This document shows positions 23,893 to 35,352 of a stretch of 64,000 nucleotides of DNA, one piece after another (position 1 is the stretch's first letter; each line of letters begins with the position of its first letter). The translations under genes were made by a program, and so were the position numbers. Below the pieces are notes generated by a model. It had not been told where the DNA came from and did no database searches. It saw only the letters and a list, made by a program, of their open reading frames with translations. Source of the DNA: Dichotomocladium elegans. Its lineage: Eukaryota > Mucoromycota > Mucoromycetes > Mucorales > Lichtheimiaceae. The stretch lies in assembly GCA_025716815.1 (NCBI GenBank), contig JAIXMN010000017.1, positions 744,001 to 808,000 of the forward strand, given 5' to 3'.

Positions 23893-24778
23893 ATGAACAT
23901 CCGGCAGGCAACGGTAAATGACTTGACATGGGCCCGCATTTGTTCATACACATCGAACCAGCTACTCAATAGTAGCCTCACCCACTCTCATTTTCTTAGG
24001 TTGAAGATCTGCTTGAGATGCAAAATTGCAATCTCCTTGACCTCCCGGAGAACTACCAAATGAAATATTGCAAGTGCTTTTCATTCAATTCCACTCCTCA
24101 ATTCGAGTGAAGTTTGCTGTGATTAAGCTTTTCTCCTGCATTTACACAAATTATAGATTTATATCACGCGCTTACATGGCCTCAACTTTCATACGTTGCT
24201 GAAGATGATCATGGTAAAATGGTTGGCTACGTTCTTGCTAAAATGTATGGCTTCTCGCTTGGGGAGAGGACTGTTATACGAGGAAGTCTTTGCATATCTC
24301 TTGTTGCTGATGGTCAATTTTAGGGAGGAGGAACCAAGTGATGTCCCTCACGGTCACATTACATCGATTTCGGTTATGCGTACTTATCGCCGTCTTGGTC
24401 TTGCCCAGAAGCTCATGAGACAGGCTACGTCACAAATGGTTGAAGTCTTTGATGCCCATTATGTGTCTCTTCATGTGCGCAAGACGAACCGAGCAGCCAT
24501 CGGTCTGTACCGTGATGCACTGAAGTTCGAGTAAGTTCATTAAGAAACCGTCACTGGTAGGATGTGTGGCGCCCAGAAAGGGACGGAGAAAAGAAACACA
24601 TACCTATGGATGCTGTCGATTTAAATGTCCCAACTATAGGGTTCATGACATTGAAAAGAAGTATTATGCCGATGGAGAGGATGCATACGCGATGCGTTTG
24701 ACGTTGAAGGAGAAGAAGGCGGTCCTGCCCCGTGGAGTCGTTGAGGAAGTGAACCAATGTGTAGCTGCGGCGCGTTAG
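23893..24778 (+). CDS. NAA10: N-alpha-acetyltransferase catalytic subunit Naa10/Ard1
   Basis: Catalytic subunit of the NatA N-terminal acetyltransferase, a ribosome-associated GNAT enzyme. Exons: 23893-23913, 24000-24069, 24157-24244, 24324-24530, 24640-24778; phases close to 174 aa. It reads MNIRQAT, then [12 protein letters not shown] with [10 protein letters not shown], the near-invariant Naa10 opening. GNAT motif A, with the acetyl-CoA loop RRLGLA, follows, then [16 protein letters not shown] and [16 protein letters not shown]. Intron 2 begins with GC (TATT|GCAAGT), a GC-AG intron, and only this junction restores MKYYLYH. The C-terminus stops soon after the GNAT fold, shorter than animal proteins. 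Confidence 0.9.
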
Positions 24779-25140
24779 GAGCATATGGGTAATACCAGCA
24801 AGCCCTCAAAATGTAATGTCTTTGACAAAGAGGTTAGCAGCATATGAGTGTAGTATAAATGATCAATAGAGAAAAGACCATATGCGTTTATTGTTGAATG
24901 ACATCGGGATGGACCGATTCCCCAATACGTTAGATATGTTGTTGGGAAGTGATATGGAGTAGCGAATGCAGAAACATGCACGCTCCTCTGATATGCTTGC
25001 TGAGAAGACGAGGCCCAAAAGTATGGGTCCTCGCAGAGTTTTCTGTGAACGCGTCTGCGATACTTCGCGATGTGACCACCGGACGGATGAGAATGGTTAT
25101 TTACTAAGACAGAGCACTGTATTTATTCGTTGCTGTGCGT
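24779..25140. other. intergenic between convergent NAA10 and EF-hand genes
   Basis: 3' flanks of two convergent genes. Nothing else recognised. Confidence 0.4.
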
Positions 25141-25608
25141 CTAGTTGGATAAAATCAAATTGACAAAGTCAACATAATTGATCCGACCGTCCTTAATGAT
25201 CTGAATCTCCTTGAGAAGCTCATCAACTTCTTCCTCTGACAATTTCTCACCGAGGTTTGTGAGAACATACCGAAGCTCGTCAATGGAAATGGTACCGTCC
25301 CCGGCTTTGTCGAAGACCTGGAAACCCTGGATGAATTCCTGCGAGGTGCCAGCAGGCTTAAAACCATTTGGACGGGTAAGAATGGCCAAAAAGGTTCCAA
25401 AGTCGATGTCGATTTCCTGACGCTCAGAACCTCCATGGGCACGAATGAGCTCGTGGACTTCGGCTTGGGTAGGATTTTGGCCTAGGCCACGCAAAAGATC
25501 ACCAAGGTTGGAAGATGAGACCGTGGAATTGCCCTTTTTATCATAAAGCGAGAACGCTTCCTTCCATTCGTCAAGCTGTTCCTGTGTGGGCTGGCTGTCA
25601 GAGGTCAT
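25141..25608 (-). CDS. EF-hand protein, calmodulin/myosin light chain-like
   Basis: Single-exon 155-aa protein of the calmodulin superfamily, with four EF-hand positions in the usual spacing. The first loop (DKKGNSTVSSSNL) and third (DKAGDGTISIDEL) are recognisable; only the third looks fully calcium-competent. The second and fourth loops lack key acidic residues. This pattern, with FLAILTRP-like text between the lobes, resembles myosin essential light chains (Mlc1/Cdc4 type) more than calmodulin, so a role in cytokinesis is plausible but inferred. The start ATG at 25608 gives the typical short N-terminal arm. Confidence 0.75.
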   Translation of the reverse strand: MTSDSQPTQEQLDEWKEAFSLYDKKGNSTVSSSNLGDLLRGLGQNPTQAEVHELIRAHGGSERQEIDIDFGTFLAILTRPNGFKPAGTSQEFIQGFQVFDKAGDGTISIDELRYVLTNLGEKLSEEEVDELLKEIQIIKDGRINYVDFVNLILSN

Positions 25609-25866
25609 AGCGAAGAGATGACAGGATGGAGAAGAGGAGAATTTAGGTTGACAGAGGTAGGAATAAGTGCTGATTCGGAGGTTCTTTCGGAGAGAACGAA
25701 GGACTGCGACCGTAAAGAGATGCAGGCAAAATCAGGGGTTTTGGGAGAGGATGCAGTGCAGAGCGGAGAGAGGGTACATGTAGGCGTAAAAGAGCATTCG
25801 ATAATATGGCTAGAGCTTTTTATTCATGTACATCAAGCAGTTAAGACGAGTGGATTTATGCCCCAG

Positions 25867-27194
25867 TCATTGTTTTGGGCATATTGTAAACGCCCTCTTG
25901 AGTTGGAGCACGACTAGCTCCATTGTCTCGATATATGACGGCGTCTCTTCGGTCATGGACATGAATGCATGGACTGAAAAATCACGCTCACCATCAGTTG
26001 GCACATTGATTCCTCCACCTTCACACTCATTTCTTCTCTTACTTGTATGCAAACGACGGGAAGTAGCCGTGTCGACGCCCGCCTCTAGAAGCATGCGGGC
26101 GTATGTCTCGGCCTCATCTCTTAAACAGTCTGCTTCAACAGAAACAATCAAGGCTGGTGGAAGGCCCTTCAGGTCTTCTTTCCGAGTATATATCGGGTAT
26201 CTGTAATTGTATCCTTCGGTATCGGGTTGGCAAGGATAGAGTTCCGCAAAGTACTTGCAGTCATCAGCGGAGAAGCCATACTTTCCATGCCCAAACTCGG
26301 TATACGACTGATAGTCCTGCGCGTGGTCAAGCTGCGGATACAGCAAAATCTGGGTTTTTATCGTGTCAGCCGGAAGGCCACGGTCTCGTGCCATCAATGG
26401 TAAAGCTGCTGCTAAATTACCGCCGGCACTGTCGCCACATACGCCCAAGCAATTGATGTTCCCGTGGATCTGTGAGTGGTTTGCAATAACCCATGTTAAT
26501 GTTGCATAGGCCTCCTCATGAATGGTTGGGAATTGGGCCTCTGGGGCAAGTGAATAATTTAGAAAAACAATCACAGCATTGGCTTTGAGACAGAGCTATA
26601 CAATGGAGTTCTTTAGATTTAAAAGTTGGGGTTTATGAGAGAAGCGCTTTACTTGTCGAATAAGTTTTCCATGGGTATATTTTGAACCGAAGACGTAGGC
26701 ACCACCGTGGCTAGTAGAGAGGCGAAGAACATTAGACAGGCTTACTTGAGAGCGCGGAAGTGGTTATATCTGGCGACATACAAGTAAAGGACAATCGGTA
26801 GCATTTCATCATTAGCAATGTCGGCAGGTCTGAGTATCGTCAGCAGCAACTCCCTGCCCTCGCTTTTGGCTTGGATATCCTGCTCTATCACTCCTCCAGG
26901 AAGAGGTTTTAATTTTGCCATTTCTTCTATGCGGCTTCGCATTCCTTGAATGTTCGATTCTCGCACCGGCGGGTTCTTCTTTATCCTCTCGCACCATGCA
27001 ACATAGCACGGATACAGCGTAAGTTCGTTTTTCGATATTGATGGCTCTGAGGAGTGGAAACGGTTGTAGAAAAAGCGATAAACAAATGATTGTAGGAATG
27101 TAATGGGGGATGTCAAAAAGAAGGAGGGAGTCTTCGCGGCAAGAGTGTTGAAGGAGGTTTCTTGCTTGTTATAATCGCTCTCAACCAAAGTCAT
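25867..27194 (-). CDS. alpha/beta-hydrolase esterase/lipase (hormone-sensitive-lipase type), 4 exons
   Basis: Carboxylester hydrolase of the HSL/alpha-beta-hydrolase-3 family. Exons: 27194-26782, 26710-26653, 26595-26043, 25973-25867; 1131 nt, 376 aa, phases close. HGGA (oxyanion hole) opens exon 2. GDSAGG carries the nucleophile serine, SVEADCLRDE the acidic residue and IHAF the catalytic histidine in exon 4. The last intron (25974-26042, 69 nt) has no stop and is a multiple of three. Reading through it separates the His region from the usual spacing, so splicing is expected. In-frame Met codons upstream (27263) are alternative starts. The N-terminal ~60 residues are hydrophobic in part (PSFFLTSPITFLQSFVY), possibly a membrane-associating segment. 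Confidence 0.8.
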
Positions 27195-27472
27195 TTTCTC
27201 TTCTTTGGAGATGGCAATCGGAAGGGAATGGAAAGGTTTCTTTTTATAATTAAATAGAAACATTTCAGGAGCATTTTCTTCTGAACCTAAACACAAGGTG
27301 CAAGGTAATTAACTGCACGATTTGAGCTGGGCAAGATAAATACAGTGCGCGGCTTTGCGGCCATGTTTTAATTCAACCGTCTGATGATGTGCTTCTGTTT
27401 AATCTTGATTACTTCCCTCTGTATATGTTCATTTTATGCGTTATAGCTTCCTTCATTAATGAGTCAGGTGCA

Positions 27473-28483
27473 TTAAAAGAGATAATAACGAAGCACAAGA
27501 ATGAAAAGGACAGCGGAAACAATTACAGCTGGAGGTCCATATTTTCTGTAGAGCGCCTGCAAATTGAGATGCCTTGCCTTATCCTTGAACATCTTGGCAC
27601 TGTCCTTGAGCTCGCCTGAGATATGACTCATACCTTATTTACAAATAAAACAACCCGTTTGCTTGAGCATCACACCTTTTTAGCAATCCCCACCAGTCAA
27701 ACATACGATCCAAGCTATCACCACGCCATAACAGATCTTCCATGTTCTTCGTCATAATCCGGGTCACATCCTGCAGATCTTCGTTGAGTTTGGCCAAATT
27801 ATTCTGGGTTCGGCTGTCTTGGTATATCCTTTTCGTCTTTTGCATAAATGTATCTAGCTACATTGTCAGTACAGCGTACATCTCGTGCGTTCAAACATAT
27901 ATTCTCATGTCTTTTGTTCCTCAGTTTTTGTCTTTGGCATCTTACCGAACTTGACGAAAGCATAGGGCCGTAATCCCGGCTTATTGACTTCATTGCCATA
28001 GCTCATGTTGAACTCCTTCGCCAATTCCTCAAGGTAACTGAAAGCCAGTTTGCGTGGATACGATTTATCGCAAATGCACAAATAGCATGTATTCCCTTCA
28101 ATGATATAGCTATCATACGTCCGTGTGCATGTACAAATAGATGACAGTCAGGATGTAGGATAGTGTTTCGACACATTGCCTCGTTCTTACTGGAAGACAT
28201 ATAGACCAGATTCAATGGAGCATCTCGGCTCAGAGTTGACATTGAGACGTTTAAAAATACTCTTCGCCTGGCCTTTGTAATCAGCCAATTCAATCTCTAC
28301 CTATTGTTGAAGTCAATACCAGTGTTAAACGACATTGGGCACCCACAATTGTTTAATAAAGCAGTCGTCAAAAAAGCACAACAGCAGAGGACGTATTTAT
28401 GTGATGTATACCTGTTCGTCATCCATGCTAGCTGCCAAAGGTAGACCATCTGTGATTCGAGCAATTATAGTTGTTTTAACCAT
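27473..28483 (-). CDS. SEC22: Sec22 R-SNARE, 5 exons
   Basis: R-SNARE of ER-Golgi traffic, a tail-anchored longin protein. Exons: 28483-28412, 28300-28191, 28109-27946, 27853-27707, 27633-27473; 654 nt, 217 aa. The longin domain starts MVKTTIIARITDGLPLAASM and includes YPRKLAFSYLEELAKEF. The SNARE motif carries NLAKLNEDLQDVTRIMTKNM with the central arginine in LLWRGDSLDRM. The C-terminal hydrophobic anchor is PAVIVSAVLFILVLRYYLF. Length and motif order fit the family exactly, and all introns are GT-AG. Confidence 0.93.
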
Positions 28484-28712
28484 TACGCTTCGTTTATGTG
28501 CTCTCTCCTCCAAGACAAAAGAAGCTGAAAGGATACAGCGGCGAACACGAAAGAATCATTTTTCCCAAGAATTTGTGTCACACAGGTTTTCAGATTAATT
28601 ATTTTTCCCTCCCAAGCAATGCAATGGATCAATTGCACAACAGACATTTGTGCTTCTACATGAAGATGTGGCTACGAGCAAGATTAACCTGGCCTTGTAG
28701 AGCAGGAATGCA

Positions 28713-29968
28713 CTAAAACCGGACGCCATCCATTTTTAGTCCTGGTGCAAGTTGCTGCAGTTTCTCTCTATATACGTTTTCATATGGGTATGGCTGACCC
28801 TGTAGGTATCCCCAAAGACGTTGTGTCAGCGATGGTGTCACCCGAAGAAAACAGTAACCCTTCTTCTTTTTCTGTACCTTGAAACACAGCCAAAGCCCAT
28901 AACGATATGCAAGTTCTTGCTGTCGCTGCACAACCGTTGGTTCACTTTGATGCGTCTTTTCTGCTGTGTCTACTGCTTTTGCAACAAAAGCATGTCCGTC
29001 TGGTACTGAAAACAGCCTTTCAAAGCAGAATCGTCGATGATACCATAGGACTTCATGTCCTGGGTATTGGAGGATCAATCCATCTACCCAGGCCATATGC
29101 TCCTTTTCATCTATGTTATAACCGCCTCCAGCAGCAATCACACGTGCAAGATGATGGGCACCCGAGTGGTCACTCACGTTCTGCTCAACCCATGTGCGAG
29201 TCCATACGTACTCGCAGTGGATCAACTCCTGCGACGTTGCTATAAAATTATCCAAAAGCCATCCCCGATATCGCCATGCATGATAGTTGCGTATATGGAG
29301 CGTAGCTGTTCGAGCACATTGGGCGACTTCATCATTCAAATCAAGAAGCTCGGGTACTAAGGTAAATATCCATTGCCTTTCGGTTGTCAAGGCACATGAA
29401 AATGAGCTCCTGTGAAGGTTGGTACGGAACGGCACCCGCCTTACCTATGATGCCAGGCCGTTGCGCTCTTCGCATGTCTCGGGATAGTGAATATAAGATT
29501 CAGCAGCTTAATTTCATCCCGCAGATCAATGAATTTAGAAAGAATTAACCGTTTCCTTTTCCAATAAAGTCGATAAATAACTTCATGCGCTAGAAGCAAA
29601 GCCAGAGAAATTACATACCTTGTATTCATAGCTGTATAATGATCCGGCTTAAGCAGTACCATCATCCGACTCGCCTGTTCTTGCTGCTCTTTAGTCTTAG
29701 CACCTTGGAGTGCAATGTCTGCTTCTTTCAAAAGCGTAGGGAGAGAGTCGAGTGGAAAACCAAGTTTTGTCTCAACTACAACCAAAGGATAGAAGGCTTG
29801 ACTAGATGACGGTAGCTCTGTCTCATCTGGAATTCCATAAAGTAGACCGAGCTCATCGCTTTATTTTGTGTTAATATGGTTACCATCAAGTGCGATGCCA
29901 TTGGTACGGGTTAGATTAGCTTACATGTCATAGGTTGCTAAAGCGCTGGCCAGTTTCTGATAAAGCAT
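28713..29968 (-). CDS. protein prenyltransferase alpha-repeat protein, PTAR1-like, 4 exons
   Basis: Homolog of PTAR1, the alpha-type subunit that pairs with a RabGGTase beta subunit to geranylgeranylate the SNARE Ykt6. Exons: 29968-29925, 29858-29619, 29555-29445, 29409-28713; about 363 aa. Prenyltransferase-alpha helical repeats are visible: LLKPDHYTAMNTRKRLIL, SATAWHHR, NYHAWRYRGWLLD, HEVLWYHRRFCFERL. VVVETKLGF and WVEQNVSDHSGAHH are features that favour PTAR1 over RAM2/BET4. The start at 29968 was chosen because its frame joins exon 2 in phase. A further intron in the last exon (near the Lys-rich VQKKKKG) cannot be excluded. Confidence 0.7.
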
Positions 29969-30260
29969 TCTTCCGCGCAGACAAGAAACCTTTCAAGCAA
30001 TAATTTTTTATTCCTTCGCCCGCCTGATACGAGCCGCGCCACTATTATCCCAGTGCTGCTGTCAGCTATGTCATCGAATATCTTTCTAGGACTTGATGAT
30101 TTCAGTCCTGCAACTTGAAACCCTTCCATTTTTATTGATCTGACAATTTTGCATGTCCTGATTGGTGTACAAAGCGAGTTATTGCAAAGGTTTCCTGCTA
30201 TTCCCCCTAACTTCTTTCAGACGGAATAATTTTGTTCAGTGAATACATGCCATAAAAGGA

Positions 30261-33200
30261 TTAGCGTGCCTTTTGGCTCTGGAATTGCCAAATCCTATCG
30301 AGGAACTGCTCTCGTCGCAGATGACGTGCAGTAGATTCAACAAGTGAATGTGGCCATGGTGCTTCGGACCTGATCTCTTTTTTGTTTGAGCGCATCACCT
30401 CGCCCATTAACTGTCCATGACAGGCATAGACGTTCTCATCCTTTTTTTCATCATAGGGACCAATGCCAGAAGCCGAAAGACGCACTTGCTCATGAATAGC
30501 TTTGAAATGGGCAAATGCAAAATGATCTTCCAGGTCTTTTACAGTCGTCTCCTTGATCTTAAGTTCCTTCTCGATCTCATGCAATTGAGCGTAAAGTCCG
30601 TAGAGCGTATAGAAACCACCGCTACTGTAATATTTGTGAATATACATGCTTGCATTCTGTAGCAACCAACATTTACCCTGACTTCTTCGCTCGCAATTTC
30701 TTTTTAAAATCTTGAAGTTTACTCTCAAGAATATCCAATTGTTCTCCATAAAAAGCTGATCGTGACTTCAGCTGCTTCCATTTTAACAAAGCCTCTTCGC
30801 TCAGTTTGCGGTCACCTAGCTCCTTCTTGATCTTCGTACTGGAATCGGATTTGAGCAATTCTTCAATCGTGGCATCCTTGGCTTTTACTAGTAGAGATAA
30901 TTTCAGTCGTGGATATTCATTACTCTCAAGCTGGGAATCTCACGTTTAATGATATCGCCATCAAAGTACCCCATTGAATGCTGACTTCGAATAGCTTCGC
31001 GTCGTAGCTCCTGCGCTCGCGCAGTCATTTGATCCGTTATGACACTGAGCTCGTCTACATCACCGAGATTCCAGGAGCTTTCAAGATCCAAGTCGTGCGA
31101 AGTCTTGGCAGCTAATCTTTGAGTTTGGTAGGCATCAATTTTTCTTTTCAAGTCCTCTTGCTTCCCGTCAAGCTGTGCAAGTATACGAGAAGCTGGGTGA
31201 GCAAATGAATTACTTTGGGTGTCTGTGTATTGATCAGGGTTATCAGTAACTTGCCTTCTTAAGCGAGTTGCTCATCATAAAGTACAATGCCTCAAATTCT
31301 GTGGCCATACTCTATTATCATATATATTCGTTAGCATGCTGACTCATGATTATCACCCGAGCAATCGCACACCTCCTCAATAGAAGGCTTCGGCATCGGT
31401 GTCTTCAGTGATGGTGCTTCTGTTCTCGAGACAGATATGTCTGAAACCACCTGCTTCTTCACGGGCGATGAGGCAGTAGCAGTAGCAGCAGAAGCTGATG
31501 CTTCTGTCCGAAGTGCTGTCTTTAAATTGGAATCGAGTGATGTAACAGGCTTCGATAAGCTAGACATGATGGGGGATCCTTTTGGTCCAGTTGATTGTAC
31601 AGCAAACGGTGAAGCCGGTTTTTCGACATGCTTTCTATCTTGTTCGCTAATGGCTTTGTCATTGCCCGGCGAAAGCGTGGGGGATTTTGTCAAAAGCGAA
31701 ATTGTTGTTGGTGCTGGTGATAGATTGCTTAGGCCGGAAGACGTTGTGCCAAAAGCGACCTTGGCAGTAGATTCAAATGATGTACGACCGGAAATGGGCG
31801 TCAACACAGAATTGTCGCCTCCGAAAAGGCCTGATCCCGCACCAGCATCAGAGGTCTTGGATAATGGTTGTGCGGTATTGCCTAATTCGGCGAGGGAAAG
31901 GCTGTCGACATTGTTGGGACGATGTTCGCAGGGTTCTGTCTCAGGTGCGACGGTTAGCTTTGCAGCCAGTTGAGTAGGTGCTCCTCTCGGTGACTGTATA
32001 GCGTTCAATGACTCAGAAATACCACCAAGTTCAATTCCGGTGGAGCTCGGTAATTCGTCCTCCTGGGATTTCATGGTAATGTTCGTGCTGGGACTACTGC
32101 TTACTGGTGGGTGTTCTGTGTTGGGTACTACCTAAACGAATGCTGTCAGAGAATTATTGACACAGGATGCTATTGCATTACCTCATCAGTCTCCCTTTTC
32201 GCCTCGCCAGTAATATTCCCGTCTCGTGGGCGTTCTGGAACTTCATCGGTGGTGCTCGGCTTTACTGGTTTAGCCTCACTCTTTGATCCAAATCCAGCAG
32301 ACCCCTTTCCTCCGTCCAAAATTCCTGTCGCATTACTGATTGATTGACGTCCTTCACCCTGCGATTGACCACCCGTGGATGCAAGGCCTTTATCGTAATT
32401 TGGAGCTTCTGGAGTACTCCCAAAGTTCGATCTTCCAAACGATGAGGTGCCTGATGAATTACTATTTGGGAAACCTCCAAAGGAAGTGATAGAGGGTATG
32501 CTTTTTTGCGTTGTTTTCGCCAAATCTGCGAAGCTACTGCTCGCCATGGTTCCTGATGTAGGCTTAACACCAAAACCTGTTTCCCCAAAGCTAGGTGAGC
32601 CAAAGCTAGGTGAGCCAAAGCTAGATGAGCCAAAGCTAGGTGAACCAAAGCTAGGTGAGCCAAAGCTAGTCGTTTTATCGCCATTGAAGACATTGAGGTT
32701 ATTGGCCGGGACCTTCGCATTGCTGTTAAAACTCAAGGTTTTAAAGGATCCAAATCCGCCCAAGCCAGTGCCGTTGAACGCCTCTCCAGTCGGCTGCGAG
32801 GAAGGCGCTGTCAATTCGCCAGAAAGAAGAGCAGCAAATGAGTGTTCATTGGTAGTATGTGTGATAGCTGCGCCGAATGGACTGTTGGCAAAATCACGGT
32901 GTTGCGAGATAGCGGGAGTAGATACTGTAGCGTCAACAGATGCGCTCTTCAGCAGCTGCTGTTCGTGCTGTTGTTTGCGCTGTTGTTGAGACTGCCTTGC
33001 CTCAATTGCGTCTGTCGAAGCTGTAGAACCTGCCTCTCTAATATCTCTTGCTTGAACCATACCCACATACGTCTCGCCACGCAAAGCAATACCGCTATTG
33101 TAGCAATAATATGCTCCAATTTGGTCCTCGTCATTTAGATACATGAGTACAGGCATAGGTTTAACGCGTTCAGAGCTTGTCGCCTCGTCAAATGGTGGAA

Positions 33201-34640
33201 GAGTCTCTTTTGTTGAAAAATCGAGTGCCAGACCAACTGGGAATGTGTCCATGTTTGTTTCCTCTGAAAGCGGTAAACCAGCAAGGCCGTTTTCGGGAAG
33301 TGCCCAAACTTGCCATTCCCCATTCTCATCCTGGCCGACTACCGAGATATCTGTAGCAGCACTATGGGCAACGATGACTGCGTTCTTCATATCGGTACTA
33401 AAATCTCGAATAACCTCAATGTGCATGTACGCTTCGCGCTCATCCATTCCAAAAACGGGTGTCACTTCCTCAAGCTTAATGTACTTAATTCCGGTTGTCG
33501 ATTCTGCCTTCCTGTCAATAATGTAAGCGTCATGGATATGATCATCCTCGCTGGATTTACGAGGTCTCGCGTAGGCACAAAAGAATATATGGGTGTCGAT
33601 CCAGTGTACGCTAAGTACTAGGATAATGGAAGAAAAGGAATCAGTTGGCATCTTAAATTGCATTCTTTCATTGGAAGCATCCCACTCTCGCTTACCGTAT
33701 CTGTTTTCAGTTTCACCCCCTGATCCCGCCTTCATGGCATCAGGTGGAGCGATGGATGCCTTCAGTGTTCCATCGGCAGCATACGCCTCGAGTTTACCAC
33801 TCTTCCTGCCGCAGACTAGCTGTTTGCCTTTGCGTGACCAACAGATCGCGGTGACATCATCGCCTTCGATCGACGCCACAGTGTCGCCTGTTGTCAGATC
33901 GATCACCTGGCACTGGCCGCCTTCCAATAGAACTGCAGCCAACCCAGGGAGTGTATCAGGATTAGGTCGTATGTCAACAACTCTCCCCGCAAGCTGAAAG
34001 GTTTTGACAGGCAGGACTGTTGCTCCCTACGATATAGGATCACCATTGGTTCCGTTCATAATAACTTCCTTCTTCTGTGCACTGATTGCTCTTACCTGTT
34101 CCACAATGTCCTTTACACCGTAAATGAGAATCTCCCCTATTCCTGCATCAACGACTATTTGCGTTTCGTCCGCAGTCAAACGCAAATGCTGCACCGGTGA
34201 AGAGACTAAAACTTCTATCTTGTCATGAACCTTCCCAATCGCCCCCTTCTCAAGGTCTCTGGTAGCATTGCGGAGCACTTCAGTTGACCCATGTACGAAC
34301 CCTTTTAACGGCGGTTGAACATGTTACTCTCGGCCAATATATTAAAATATAGCACAGGAGAAAAACCGTACCTTGCACTGTTCCAGCTATATAATAGCCA
34401 AACTTTGACGACACAGCGAGCAAAGACACGTTAGCAGGATATTTAGACAATTCCAGCTGCGTGTGTTCATCCTGCAAAGCGATCTTCGCATCGGCCACCA
34501 GACTTTGAAAGTGAAAGAGCTTTGGACTATCATTAGCGCGAGCACTTCCACCAAGTAAAAAATTGCTAATGATCCCCACTTCATACCTCGGATTCGTTGA
34601 AACTTGGCTCCTCGCATGCAAGTGCTTCAAATTGATTCAT
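30261..34640 (-). CDS. FG nucleoporin Nup159/Nup214-like, 10 exons
   Basis: Cytoplasmic-side nucleoporin that docks the mRNA-export helicase Dbp5. Exons: 34640-34587, 34519-34372, 34301-34096, 34026-33696, 33617-32182, 32131-31373, 31311-31255, 31172-30924, 30876-30677, 30624-30261; 3804 nt, 1267 aa, phases close. The N-terminal beta-propeller is recognisable (VSLLAVSSKFGYYIAGTV, VTAICWSRKGKQLVCG, VLSVHWIDTHIFF). An FG region follows, with tandem SFGSP units and scattered FG/GFG, then a Ser/Pro linker and a C-terminal coiled-coil (KLSEEALLKWKQLKSRSAF, LQDFKKKLRAKK). The intron at 33618-33695 is 78 nt with no stop and could be retained. Intron 7 starts with GC. The 5' join, exon 7/8 and 8/9 junctions are the weakest. 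Confidence 0.78.
32585..32670 (-). repeat. 15-bp tandem repeat coding FG units
   Basis: About six copies of a 15-bp unit (plus strand CCAAAGCTAGGTGAG with few changes). They encode consecutive SPSFG pentapeptides in the nucleoporin FG region. Confidence 0.9.
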
Positions 34641-35064
34641 GGCTCTTTTTAACAGACAACGACGAAAAAAAACTATGGGCACAGCGTATTTGATCCCCGC
34701 TTGTGGTGTCGTAAATCACAGAGTGAAATCCAGTGACGTTGCTTTACGATATATATGGCTAAATATTTATTATAGCGATAAGTGAATTTCGGTTGGGATA
34801 ATCAAATATAGCAACATGCTTTAGGGTTTTCCGTGATGAGCGAAATAAATATATGCCATTGTGAAAGAGAAAATGGAGAAGGTAATAAGTAGGTTTTGAT
34901 GTAAAGGGCAGAGGTCAAGGTTGCACGAAAAGTAGTGTTCTCCTAAACCGCAAAAATCAATGGACCTGAAATTTTACACATTCTCTTTGCTCTTCTTGTT
35001 TGCTTGTAACTTACGAACATGATAAGTTCTTGAATTCGTTTCGTTAACTCTTCTTTTCAGAATA
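34641..35064. other. promoter side of the nucleoporin gene; intergenic
   Basis: No gene recognised. This is the boundary between the host gene arm and the transposon nest, which starts at the Helitron 3' end (35065). Confidence 0.4.
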
Positions 35065-35156
35065 CTAGCCTTCAGCCTCTTTCGCCCGTCCGCTGACTGA
35101 GCCCCTCCGCTACGCTCTGGGTCGATCCTCTTCTGGGCTTCAGAGAATTCGGCTAG

Positions 35157-35177
35157 CTAGGGGGTAAACCCCCCTAG
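35157..35177. repeat. GC hairpin near the Helitron 3' end
   Basis: CTAGGGG / CCCCTAG arms enclose a short TAAA-containing loop. It is the analogue of the GGGGG/CCCCC hairpin at 58262-58290 in the other Helitron. Confidence 0.6.
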
Positions 35178-35352
35178 ACCCCCTGTGCGTGTCGTAGAAA
35201 GAGCTATAGCTAAATTTCGGTTTGTGTCTAGCATGAACATAATTATATATTTTGTTGTTGAAAAAGAAGCATAGAAAATGTGGAGAAAAGCATAAGGTGT
35301 AAATTAAAGGAGTGTATAATTACAGATAATTGTTCATAATGGTATAATGGAG

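Noticed and set aside
28820..28905. Possible extra intron in the PTAR1-like last exon around the Lys-rich stretch
   Set aside because: A GT donor exists, but the continuous frame is open and no acceptor clearly improved the match. Left as a caution only.
31437..31973. 178-aa plus-strand frame opposite the nucleoporin
   Set aside because: Mirror of the Ser/Thr/Pro-rich coding strand; no motif, and the minus-strand exon is supported by phase and family.
32447..32989. Plus-strand frame with a LGEPK repeat
   Set aside because: Antisense reading of the FG minisatellite.
30261..34640. Reading the nucleoporin locus as two genes (a coiled-coil protein and an FG protein)
   Set aside because: Splice sites join all blocks in phase, and propeller, FG region and coiled-coil in this order are the normal Nup159/Nup214 layout.
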